DNA from: Pseudomonas sp. FP2309
GTDB taxonomy: Bacteria > Pseudomonadota > Gammaproteobacteria > Pseudomonadales > Pseudomonadaceae
Direction: 5' to 3'
Assembly (NCBI RefSeq): GCF_030687575.1
Contig: NZ_CP117439.1
Coordinates: 2,285,501 to 2,349,500 of the forward strand
Length of the DNA stretch: 64,000 nt
In this document: in pieces, positions 12,901 through 18,775 of the stretch
Layout of the letters: each line of letters starts with the position of its first letter
How positions within the stretch are numbered: the stretch's first letter is position 1
Made by a program: the position numbers and the translations under genes
The notes under the pieces: generated by a model
What the model saw: the letters and a program-made list of their open reading frames with translations, nothing else
Databases searched by the model: none
What the model was told of the DNA's origin: nothing

Positions 12901-15900
12901 TCTGCGATTGGCGGACAGTCACTACGGGACGTTTGGGAAGGGCGCCCAGGTCTGGACCCTTGAGGGCTCAGAGGGGTGGTTCGGCGATGACAGCATGGTA
13001 GGCCAACCGGTTGATTTCGACGCAATACAATACCCGGGGATATGCGAAGACCTCCCGGAATACTGCGTTATCAGTGGTACTGCCTACACGCTGCTGGTGG
13101 GCGGCAGCACTCGCTTCAGCGTAATCCGCACCGGCGCTGCCGACCTTGACCTGCTGGCCGCCGGCAACCTGAGCATGGAGTCGCTGTTCGGCGTATACAC
13201 GGCGGGCAGTTCGTCCACCGGCACCTCGGCCAGCGATCCGTATAACCTCAAGCGAGCCCTGGGCAGCAATGGCAAGGTATTGGCTAACGCCGGGGGCAAC
13301 GAAAAGCTGGTCAACGCAGACACTGCCAGCCCGTACCGTGCCTGGTACCCGGATACGGGTGGCAACTTGCTGCTTAAAGTGGGCGGCAACCTGACTGGCA
13401 ATATCACCAGCCCGGCGCTGAATGGCGTCGGTCGTCCGGTACCCAGCGACCTGGGCCAGGACTCAGCCAATGTCGGCAATTGGCTGTGGCGTCAGGGCAA
13501 TGGCCTCAGTGGCAGCCAGGCGCAGGCCACCGCGTGGTGGGTCAACTTTGGTTCCTACGTGCCCGGCATGGCCTACCCAGGTGCGGACCAGATGGTCGGG
13601 TTCACGGGCTTCGGCACCCTGGGGGGAGGCAACCTTAACGTTGATGTGGGCGGCGACGCGGGGGTTCTCAACGCGTCGTCGGGGCCGCAGAACGTCAGCC
13701 CCCGCAGCCAAGGCCTGGTATTGGCCATCGGCGGCACCGGTCGCGTCGCCACCGATGGCAGCGTCCAACTGACCGGTGGCGGCGATCTGAACCTGCGGGT
13801 CGGCGGAGCGCTTAACCCAGCCGGCCAGATCAACCTGAACCACCTCAATGGCGTACTGGTGAATACGCGAGGGCATGTACAGCTCACTGGCGGCGCTCTG
13901 GGTAGCCTGACGCTGCTGTATGGCAACCAGGCCAGCTACCAGAGCCCGAGTGAGGTGCGCGCCTACGACCCGCTGCGCTCCACGTCCGCCAGGGCGGCGG
14001 GTGGTTTGAGCCTGTTGCCGGGTGACGCTACCTTCAGTCTCGCCACCCGCGGTGACCTGGTGCTGCAGGATGTCGCCGATCCGGGCCGCGCGCCGCAAGT
14101 CAACGCATTGGCCTACGCCAACGGTGGCGTCAACGGGATTGGCCACAGCTGGTTCAGCCTGTGGACCGACCGCACGGCGGTGGACCTGTTTTCCGCCGGG
14201 GGCAACCTCACGCCCCTGACCGAAACGCTGGACACCGACATGGCGGCCGTCTATCCCGCGACCTTGCGCGCCGTCGCCGCCAGCGGCAGCCTGTACTACG
14301 GTCGCGCATCGTACGGTGACCCAAGTACCGTGCCGCCGCTCAGGGCCATGGTGCTGGCGCCTTCGGCCAACGGGCAACTGGAACTGCTCGCCGGCGACTC
14401 GATCTACGGCGGCGACCTGCCCATCAGCCGCTCCAGCGCAGCCCCGCAAAGCCTGGCGACGATTTTGCGCCCGGCGTTTCTTGGTTTTCTGACTGATCAA
14501 AACCCGGTCAGCGGCAGCGGTAATCTGTCCAGCGATGGCAGCATTGCCACCTTCACGGTTTCGCCGCTGTTTGCCTTTGGCCCCAACACCGCCAGCACGG
14601 CCTGGGGCGACGCCCTGGAACCGGCACGTTTCTACGCGCTGAGCGGGGACCTGCTGGGTGTCAACAGCGGGCGTGCAATCACCATTACTACCGACGCCTC
14701 CAAGGACCCGCGTTTTGGGCAGACCTACTACGAGGGTGCCGGTCCGGTCTGGATGCAGGCCGGTCGCGACATCGTCAGCAGCGGTACGCCACTGAGCGGT
14801 GCCAATGGCGGTAATAAGACCACGGGTGAATACACCTACGCCGGCAACCTGTTCGTGCACAACAGCCCCACCGATATCTCCATCGCCAGCGCTGGCCGCG
14901 ACATCCTCTACAGCAGTTTCAACGTTGCCGGCCCCGGTACCCTGGAACTGACGGCGGGGCGCAACATCCAGATGGAAGACAGGGTCGCGGTGAACAGCCT
15001 GGGCGCTGTGGCGGCCGGCGACAGCCGCCCTGGCGCAAGCATCGTCATGCAAGCCGGCATGGGCGCCAACGGCCCGGATTACCGCCGCTTCGTCGAGGCT
15101 TACCTGAACCCCGCCAACCTGGCGCAACCGGGTGAATCCCTGCAAGGCGCCAAGGTGGCCAAGACTTACGAAAACGAGCTGGTTACCTGGCTCACCGAAC
15201 GCTTCGGCGTTGCCGGCGACAGCGAACAGGCCCGTACCGACTACGCCGCACTGCCCGCCGAACAACAACGGATCTTCGCCCGCGACGTGTACTTTGCCGA
15301 ACTCAAGGCCGCCGGCCGTGAGTACAACCAGGACGGCAGTGTGCGCCAGGGCAGCTATGTGCGCGGCCGGGTGGCGATTGCCAAGTTGTTCCCCGAGACC
15401 GACGTGGCCGGCAACCCGATCACCTACAAAGGCGACATTACGATGTTCGGCGGCGCGGGTGTGCACACCAACTTCGGTGGCTCGATCCAGATGCTCACCC
15501 CCGGCGGCCGCCAGACCTTTGGCATCGAAGGCGCCGCACCACCGTCGACGGCGGGTGTGATCACTCAAGGCGCGGGAGATATCCAGCTGTACTCCCTGGG
15601 CAGCATTCTGCTTGGCCAGAGCCGCATCATGACCACCTTTGGCGGCTCGATCATGGCCTGGACCAGCGAGGGCGACATCAACGCCGGGCGCGGCTCCAAG
15701 ACCACCGTGGTGTACACGCCGCCCAAGCGCGTCTATGACAATTGGGGCAACGTGAGCCTGTCGCCGTCGGTGCCGAGCACCGGTGCCGGGATCGCCACGC
15801 TCAACCCGATCCCGGAAGTGCCGGCGGGGGATATCGACCTGATCGCGCCATTGGGCACCATCGATGCCGGCGAGGCGGGAATCCGGGTGTCGGGTAACGT

Positions 15901-16273
15901 CAACATCGCCGCCTTGCGTGTGGTGAACGCGGCGAATATCCAGACCCAGGGCAAGTCGTCGGGCGTGCCGGTGACAGCGACGGTGAACACCGGCGCCATG
16001 AGCTCGGCCAGCGCGGCGGGGGCGGCGGCCTCCCAGGCGGCGGAAGACGCGGCGCGCGGTCAGCAGGCGGCGGCCAGGCAGGGCCGGGCCTCGATCGTGA
16101 CCGTGGAGGTGTTGGGGTTTGGCACCGAACCGGTGCCCCGTGAGCCGCAGGAGCAGCAGAAAACCTCGGCGTACAACCCCAACAGCCCGGTGCAGGTGCT
16201 GGGCGCAGGCCCCTTGAGCGAACAGGCGCGGGCGCGTTTGACCGATGAGGAGCGCAAGCAGATTACCTTGTAG
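3998..16273 (+). CDS. pdtA: Two-partner secretion exoprotein TpsA (PdtA-like, filamentous haemagglutinin family)
   Basis: Giant secreted or surface-exposed beta-helical protein of 4091 residues, partner of the TpsB transporter at 17168. ATG 3998 is chosen over an upstream in-frame start because GAAGGAAG precedes it and it gives an extended signal peptide ending in GNAHA. The N-terminal TPS domain (about 60-330) contains WETFNVG and NRNGVVFGG, the family's secretion signature. A long repetitive Gly/Asn/Asp-rich body follows. The C-terminal 400 residues resemble the DUF3739 end of large haemagglutinin-like proteins (FGGAGVHTNFGGSI, AALRVVNAANIQTQG). Oddities: a PAGT-type repeat tract around 2770-2910, and two isolated Cys pairs (2027/2032 and 3016/3023) in an otherwise almost Cys-free chain. 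The P. aeruginosa counterpart PdtA (PA0690) is phosphate-regulated and linked to virulence. Confidence 0.93.
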   Translation: MVRCKSPVNLKAQETVLRLKPLAQAIALLMVAGNAHAATAFSSSWFADKGATQAATAARISAGQVPGIPSLNQQARVNQQLARSISTLNTSVAAIAAQQAAQAAGRQAAFGQVSTISDGLGKGGLQVDNSLTQGWTNAKAPTQSQSGGKTTVSIEQTADKAILNWETFNVGRNTSVDFQQQSSWAVLNRVNDPDARPSEIQGQINGAGTVMIMNRNGVVFGGTSQVNVRNLVAAAANMTDEQFTQRGLYVDGTGTQPTFTDAAGKVQVQRGALIQTHNPATSTDAGGYALLLGSEVDNAGTIITAKGQTTLAAGDSFYIRKGVSTSGNDRSTTRGNEVATSLKPGSSAGKVSNNGLIMAATGDITLTGHQVQQNGVALASTSVDTRGTIHLLNSATDTTGSVTLGEGSTTAILLDSSGSTALNSQQSNGLVNLDGMPANQATGRFNNLSTVADRTDQSRIEIVSGGTVDFQKGSITLATGGQVAVSAAGRSLLRDGALIDVSGAVGVKVSMESNNIKINVQGNEQRDAPVNREDGKLINNDVWVDLRDLVFVPAGTNGYATDRWYTAGGLLEVGGYLGTQGHSVGEWMAQGGTVTFTGKEVVTQKGAQINLSGGTVDVQDGYIQQTWLKGPDGRLYELSNAPGDILYSGFYKGYEDTSKRWGQTDYYYNPMIARQRRFESGYTVGRDAGKLVVGTTSAVLEGQVVSDVFQGDRQTQAPNINLDGYQQSQKAMAQRAQLIIGGYTPVYNKSTGTLRYALTGIADEVLIDRNTQKIADGLDLTTALPADRQGKMVLDSDQLNGYQLGAIKVGVTNQIKAGVTQQITVKGALNVADGGEITLFGPVVNLNANLTAHGGSINAGNILNQVNLNAGNALDDVILAGSGRVDVAAGVKLDASGRWNNLALDPNTREGLAYVNGGKVSLRSTGTLDLATGSLVDTSSAGTLGVDGKLSGGKGGDVTLGALGALALGGDIRGYGVNGGGTLALQGRKVQIGDSANAPDIDTLQLTGGFFNKGFSAYDITGNEGLLVTDGTQVDVNVPVYRLGEQTAMTPSGSDPATALERWTPTLYQENPTQGVLTQRRGASLTLTAGSKDSTAAELATTALTVGRGAVINVDPGQGINLRSIGQLTLNGSLNAWGGSVSLGGLSVSPKTWEPSIAAGHDRSIRVGEEALIDVAARAVTAVSSRGNVYGQVLNGGKISIGGDINLTTGIASAGDVFVVVREGARLDASGAQAVLDVPGQGRVPVASNGGSISFASNNGLYLDGSFVARAGGAGAAGGSLALALESPYYLKAGVNDRVLNVRELVLSQTHQTSPNASLEYGHGRLGVDQVTAGGFDNLALLSNGLLSFDGDVSLSMGQSLRLYGGSYNLSETAAASSRVNLSAPYLLLAGLLAPAETGKEAYTRAVPVLPNPSVLATTAQFNANANLIEVRGNVVFGNKSYLLRPDNSRASLERRGFDEVQLTSQGDLRFLAGAGADVIAQGISTQLVTGGDLTLRAAQLYPATEVGARVLAGYVNNAASNGTGFNYDPTRTLTIARTANSNAAMPYSVFGRLQLGGPTIKQDGVVRAPLGLIEIGNLGSTNVQLLPGSLTSVSGKGLVLPYGGTVDGQIYKYNGKTVTFIGQGGGNGAGSLNVGVILGGQTVAVLPQATLDLSGGGELLGAGFISGRGGSTDARYNPLVQFGANGGFVLPGLSTNPIYAIVPGVQPGYAPVAPEGGAVDPLIGQQITIGSGVPGLAAGTYTLMPSTYALMPGAFRLEINGLAGMGADGATQALRNGSWATAGRLSIANTGISNSAPSQVILTSADRLRRYSQYNETGYSPFAVADATRLGVPRALLPVDAKTLQLALRPGAGADAFSFQGIGRFEAAAGGYGGTVSLINGEKTDIEIVAAGNAATANFKGITVDADSLNAMGAARLLIGGMTYVTYGQGGNYINLPSNVTSSIILRDGANLAAPEVLLATVTGKITLEQGASINTIGQGKASYDARDGFIYNLSNVLAVSNGLLNVIAAPSPGGVPSKGIQLGVCANASCSGQTALYSEGSIVTVTDSTLQMGDEVRYGTRHLNLGVSSINVGSPEALAAAAANNRLPVGMTLNQQVLERLLRGDSQFGAPALETLQLSARDSFNFYGTSTLDTYDAVTGKSLLSNLMLSTPAIYGAGGLNDVATIHTANLIWQGAEAAPVAAVTGGAGSGSGRLDINAERIEFGYGDFAQPSTTKTFDRLALGFANVNLNASERITANHKGSLSVYQSQGAFDAIKGFAYSGGNLNILTPLMTGEAGSVNRITAGGAIDVSASAGAAGKVDGIGGELSLQGDSLRLATAVVLPSGKVTLGARGDVVLTDAASIDVSGRAIAFNDVTKYSAGGEVLLESRAGNVQQAAGSTIDLSAQHNQAGTLRAVAVAGAAGIVDLAGKITAGSSGGYDAGGTLVPYLAGAVEIQAQRLGGNGTLSDQFAALNQRLNQGQVYGARSFQLKQGDLTIGSDVKASSVNVSIDNGSLRVTGLVDASGERVGSINLAAKNGLTLDGSAVLDAHGTQLRVDSYGKIIDSPNRATVVLSSGQGQLTLATGARIDLRHGTEAATGNDGRNRGTLELNAPRVGGNDIAIDARGPLTIQGARSIALNGMRTYDDAPTKTDETPDGRPYQVIDQDYLNGVNDANTTFIDAARVNSNLLQKLAGLNNATYGDVFHLRPGVEIISKTPDGDLVVQGDLDLSSYRYASLKSTAKTESGSLTLRAGGDLNIYGSINDGFAAPPPTDDDSGWVLRAGIDHTGGTVVVPGSGVTLDVGTVFPAGAALNFDVLTNPLFLPAGTRLPVAAKLTQPLVLPAGTVLAAAVRDASGTVLFAAGTLLTQSQTLASGSVLEAGSLLGTSASVDSLIWPKGVPLATKVTLTASKVLPRGALLPSGTDVKLPGGVESVTLRDTGHPGKNWAIAPMLEEGSQSWSIRLVAGADTEAADSRLLQPHPVSGNLRLADSHYGTFGKGAQVWTLEGSEGWFGDDSMVGQPVDFDAIQYPGICEDLPEYCVISGTAYTLLVGGSTRFSVIRTGAADLDLLAAGNLSMESLFGVYTAGSSSTGTSASDPYNLKRALGSNGKVLANAGGNEKLVNADTASPYRAWYPDTGGNLLLKVGGNLTGNITSPALNGVGRPVPSDLGQDSANVGNWLWRQGNGLSGSQAQATAWWVNFGSYVPGMAYPGADQMVGFTGFGTLGGGNLNVDVGGDAGVLNASSGPQNVSPRSQGLVLAIGGTGRVATDGSVQLTGGGDLNLRVGGALNPAGQINLNHLNGVLVNTRGHVQLTGGALGSLTLLYGNQASYQSPSEVRAYDPLRSTSARAAGGLSLLPGDATFSLATRGDLVLQDVADPGRAPQVNALAYANGGVNGIGHSWFSLWTDRTAVDLFSAGGNLTPLTETLDTDMAAVYPATLRAVAASGSLYYGRASYGDPSTVPPLRAMVLAPSANGQLELLAGDSIYGGDLPISRSSAAPQSLATILRPAFLGFLTDQNPVSGSGNLSSDGSIATFTVSPLFAFGPNTASTAWGDALEPARFYALSGDLLGVNSGRAITITTDASKDPRFGQTYYEGAGPVWMQAGRDIVSSGTPLSGANGGNKTTGEYTYAGNLFVHNSPTDISIASAGRDILYSSFNVAGPGTLELTAGRNIQMEDRVAVNSLGAVAAGDSRPGASIVMQAGMGANGPDYRRFVEAYLNPANLAQPGESLQGAKVAKTYENELVTWLTERFGVAGDSEQARTDYAALPAEQQRIFARDVYFAELKAAGREYNQDGSVRQGSYVRGRVAIAKLFPETDVAGNPITYKGDITMFGGAGVHTNFGGSIQMLTPGGRQTFGIEGAAPPSTAGVITQGAGDIQLYSLGSILLGQSRIMTTFGGSIMAWTSEGDINAGRGSKTTVVYTPPKRVYDNWGNVSLSPSVPSTGAGIATLNPIPEVPAGDIDLIAPLGTIDAGEAGIRVSGNVNIAALRVVNAANIQTQGKSSGVPVTATVNTGAMSSASAAGAAASQAAEDAARGQQAAARQGRASIVTVEVLGFGTEPVPREPQEQQKTSAYNPNSPVQVLGAGPLSEQARARLTDEERKQITL

Positions 16274-16303
16274 GGCGGTGCAAAAACCTCTCGTTGTACC
16301 TTG

Positions 16304-16332
16304 GGGGCGATCAGTGATCGCCCCGTTTTTTT
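16304..16332 (+). terminator. Intrinsic terminator after tpsA
   Basis: GGGGCGAT-CAGTG-ATCGCCCC hairpin (8-bp GC-rich stem) followed by G and seven T residues, 30 bases after the tpsA stop. It implies that phdA-pdtB is transcribed from its own promoter. Confidence 0.95.
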
Positions 16333-16385
16333 GCAAGGTGGTGTGCCCCATCCAGCCAAAAAATTGCCTCCCACCCAATCCCGAA

Positions 16386-16409
16386 TGAACCTTTCATGAC
16401 AAAAGTTCG
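16386..16409. promoter_or_regulatory. Inverted repeat upstream of phdA-pdtB, copy 2
   Basis: Second copy of the element at 3892-3915 (20 of 24 bases identical), with arms TGAACCTT and AAAAGTTC around CATGAC. On the minus strand it fits a degenerate 7-4-7 Pho box (TTGTCAT-N4-GGTTCAT). A CCCGTCTC follows at 16426-16433, 72 bases before the start codon, the same distance as for tpsA. It lies just after the tpsA terminator and so is positioned to restart transcription. Confidence 0.6.
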
Positions 16410-16505
16410 GTAGCCCTTGGCCATCCCCGTCTCTCCTGTGTAACGCGCTCAAGGACACCATCACGGTGTTTCTCAAGTCGCCAGCAGGACGCCAGGAGTG
16501 GGGCA

Positions 16506-17108
16506 ATGGGAACTATGGAACGTTATTCGAAAGTCGGCATGCAGGAGCTCGATCAGCGCCTGTCGAAGATCGTCGAAGCGGCGCGCAAGAAGCCGGTGTC
16601 GGTCTATCGCTATGGCGCGCCCTGGGTGTGGATCGTCTCCCAGGACGATTGGCAAGGCGCTTTGAAGGAAGTCTCCAGCTACATCCCCGCCGGTCATTCC
16701 CTGGTGTTGCTGCGTCCGCAGATCGACGAGGTGCTGGACCAGCACCGCGACCTGTTGGTGGTCGCGCCCTCAATGCAGATCGCGCCGCACACCGTGCTGC
16801 AGATCCTGTTGCTGCAACTGCTGTACTCGGTGCCCAACGAACAGCAACTGCACGAGCAGCTCAATTACAACCTGCTGTTCCGCTGGTTTGTCGGCCTGGA
16901 CCTGAACCAGAAGGTCTGGAGCATTCAGGTGTTGAGCCGCGACATTGCCACGCTGCTCGATAACCCGCGGGCGGTGCAACTCATCCAGAAAATCATCAGT
17001 GACGTGTTTTGTGGCGCCTTGCTGCACATGCCGGAGTTCTCCTTGAACTTCGCCTTGCTGCACACCTGGCTGGCCCGCCACGGCAACACCGCGATCGCCA
17101 GCAATTGA
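16506..17108 (+). CDS. phdA: PhdA-like protein: Phd-type N-terminus fused to an IS5-type transposase N-terminal domain
   Basis: A 200-residue cytoplasmic protein. Residues about 8-55 look like the DNA-binding part of a Phd/YefM antitoxin (ELDQRLSKIVEAA, then VSVYRYGAPWVWIVSQDDW). Residues about 95-160 look like the N-terminal domain of IS5-type transposases (DUF772): LLLQLLYSVPNEQQLHEQL and FRWFVGLDLNQKVW. No transposase DDE core follows. The start is supported by GGAG seven bases upstream. It sits between tpsA and tpsB as PA0691 (PhdA) does in P. aeruginosa. That protein has been connected with prophage-mediated lysis and DNA release in biofilms. No toxin partner is adjacent. A regulatory role is inference. 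Confidence 0.85.
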   Translation: MGTMERYSKVGMQELDQRLSKIVEAARKKPVSVYRYGAPWVWIVSQDDWQGALKEVSSYIPAGHSLVLLRPQIDEVLDQHRDLLVVAPSMQIAPHTVLQILLLQLLYSVPNEQQLHEQLNYNLLFRWFVGLDLNQKVWSIQVLSRDIATLLDNPRAVQLIQKIISDVFCGALLHMPEFSLNFALLHTWLARHGNTAIASN

Positions 17109-17167
17109 ACCGGTTGAACGCCGGGCAACGCAGGGCGGCGCATAAAAATAGACCATTAGGGGGCGGT

Positions 17168-18751
17168 GTGGAGCATCTGTTCAAGTCAACGCTGGCGCTG
17201 TGCTGCCTGACGCTTTGGGCCATGGCCCAACCCGTGCTGGCAGAGGACGAAGCGGCGGCACGCAAGGTCGACGTCAATGAGTATTTCGTGCGCGGCAACA
17301 CTGTGCTCGATGCCGCCACGATCGAAGAGGCGGTGTACCCGTTCCTGGGGCCGCAAAAGACCCTGGACGATATCGAAGGCGCGCGTGATGCGCTGCAGAA
17401 GATCTACCAGGCGCGTGGCTACCAGTCGGTGTTTGTCGAGCTGCCGGAGCAGAAAGTCGATGACGGCATCGTCTACCTGCAGGTCAGTGAAACCAAGGTC
17501 GGCCGGGTGCGTGTGGTGGGCGCCAAGCATTACTCGCCGGTAGAAATCCGCGAGCAAGTGACCGGCCTGGAGGAGGGTGCGGTGCCGGACTTTGCCAAGG
17601 TGCAAAGCCAATTGGCCGGGCTCAACCGCAGCGCCGGGCGCCAGGTCACGCCACTGGTGCGCGAAGGCCAGCGCCCCGGCACCATGGATGTGGACTTGCA
17701 GGTCGAAGACCAGAACCCCTGGCACGCCAGTCTTGGCCTGAACAACGACTACAGCGCCGACACCAAGGAACTGCGCTCAGTCGCCACCCTTGGCTACGAC
17801 AACCTCTGGCAACTGGGCCACAGCATTTCCCTGACCTACTTCACCGCACCCGAGGACACCTCGAACGCCAAGGTCTGGTCCGGCTCCTACAGCGCGCCGC
17901 TGGATGAGCGCTGGACCTTGCAGTTCTCCGGTTACCAGTCCGACAGCGACATCGCCACCATCGGCGGCAGCAACGTGTTGGGCAAGGGGCACTCCTACGG
18001 GGTGTCGGCGATCTACAGCCTGCCGGCCGCCGGCAACTGGGCCAACTCTTTCTCGTTGGGTATCGACTTCAAAGACTTCGACGAGCGGTTGAAATTCGGT
18101 GCCAGCAGCGATCAGGTGCCGCTCAAGTACGCACCGTTGACCCTGGGCTACAACGGCTATCGCTATACCGAGCAATCCCAGTTGGGCCTGGGCCTGAACC
18201 TGATCGTCGGCACCCGCGCCTTCTTCGGCTATGGCAGCGACGCTGAAGAATTCGACTACAAACGCTACAAGGCCAGCGCCAGTTTTGCCGTGCTCAAGGG
18301 CGACCTGACTTACAGCTACACCTTCGCCAATGATTGGCAGTCGGCGTCCAAGGCCGGCTTCCAACTGGCCTCAGGGCCACTGGTGTCCAACGAGCAGTAC
18401 TCGGCCGGTGGCGCCACCTCGGTGCGTGGCTATCTGGCGGCGGAACGCACCGGCGATGAGGGCTTGCTGCTCTCCCAGGAACTGCGCACGCCGTCCCTGG
18501 CCAAGTTCCTGGGCAGTTACGTGCAGGAGTGGCGCTTCTATGCATTCGCCGAAGGTGCGCGTCTGCGCCTGCACGATCCGCTGCCCGAGCAAGAAGACGA
18601 ATACAGCCTGGCCAGTGTCGGCCTGGGCACCCGCGCCAGTTTGAGCAAATGGTTGTCCGGCAGCCTGGATTGGGGCTACCCGCTGCTCGATGGACCGAAC
18701 ACCCAGAAACAGGACTCGCGACTGCACTTCAGTGTGCAGGCGACTTTCTGA
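17168..18751 (+). CDS. pdtB: Two-partner secretion outer-membrane transporter TpsB (PdtB-like)
   Basis: Omp85-type 16-strand outer-membrane pore that secretes the TpsA partner. The start is GTG 17168 with AGGGGGG just upstream, giving 527 residues and a signal peptide ending in PVLA. After it come POTRA domains (about 32-190; FVRGNTVLDAATIEEAV, then VVGAKHYSPVEIREQV) and a beta-barrel. The conserved VRGY tetrad of the L6 loop is present in GGATSVRGYLA (about residue 418). The last residue is Phe, the usual outer-membrane insertion signal. It lies 59 bases after phdA and 24 before exbB, so it is probably co-transcribed with both. Confidence 0.93.
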   Translation: MEHLFKSTLALCCLTLWAMAQPVLAEDEAAARKVDVNEYFVRGNTVLDAATIEEAVYPFLGPQKTLDDIEGARDALQKIYQARGYQSVFVELPEQKVDDGIVYLQVSETKVGRVRVVGAKHYSPVEIREQVTGLEEGAVPDFAKVQSQLAGLNRSAGRQVTPLVREGQRPGTMDVDLQVEDQNPWHASLGLNNDYSADTKELRSVATLGYDNLWQLGHSISLTYFTAPEDTSNAKVWSGSYSAPLDERWTLQFSGYQSDSDIATIGGSNVLGKGHSYGVSAIYSLPAAGNWANSFSLGIDFKDFDERLKFGASSDQVPLKYAPLTLGYNGYRYTEQSQLGLGLNLIVGTRAFFGYGSDAEEFDYKRYKASASFAVLKGDLTYSYTFANDWQSASKAGFQLASGPLVSNEQYSAGGATSVRGYLAAERTGDEGLLLSQELRTPSLAKFLGSYVQEWRFYAFAEGARLRLHDPLPEQEDEYSLASVGLGTRASLSKWLSGSLDWGYPLLDGPNTQKQDSRLHFSVQATF

Positions 18752-18775
18752 CTTTTTCTTCCGGAGACTTCACCC

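Noticed and set aside
3998..16273. CRISPR array or tandem DNA repeats in the repetitive tpsA gene
   Set aside because: The repetition is at the protein level (degenerate beta-helix turns). No identical repeats with regular spacers were seen.
13463..16378. Very long open frame on the minus strand opposite the C-terminal part of tpsA (about 970 codons)
   Set aside because: High-GC codon bias opens the antisense frame. Its product is His/Arg/Gly-rich with no domain pattern, and the plus strand has clear TpsA protein signatures.
16506..17108. Active insertion sequence suggested by the transposase-like domain
   Set aside because: Only the N-terminal domain is present, with no DDE core, terminal inverted repeats or target duplication seen, and the gene is in a conserved operon position.
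16506..17108. Classical toxin-antitoxin pair
   Set aside because: No Doc- or RelE-like toxin gene is next to the Phd-like gene; both neighbours are secretion genes.
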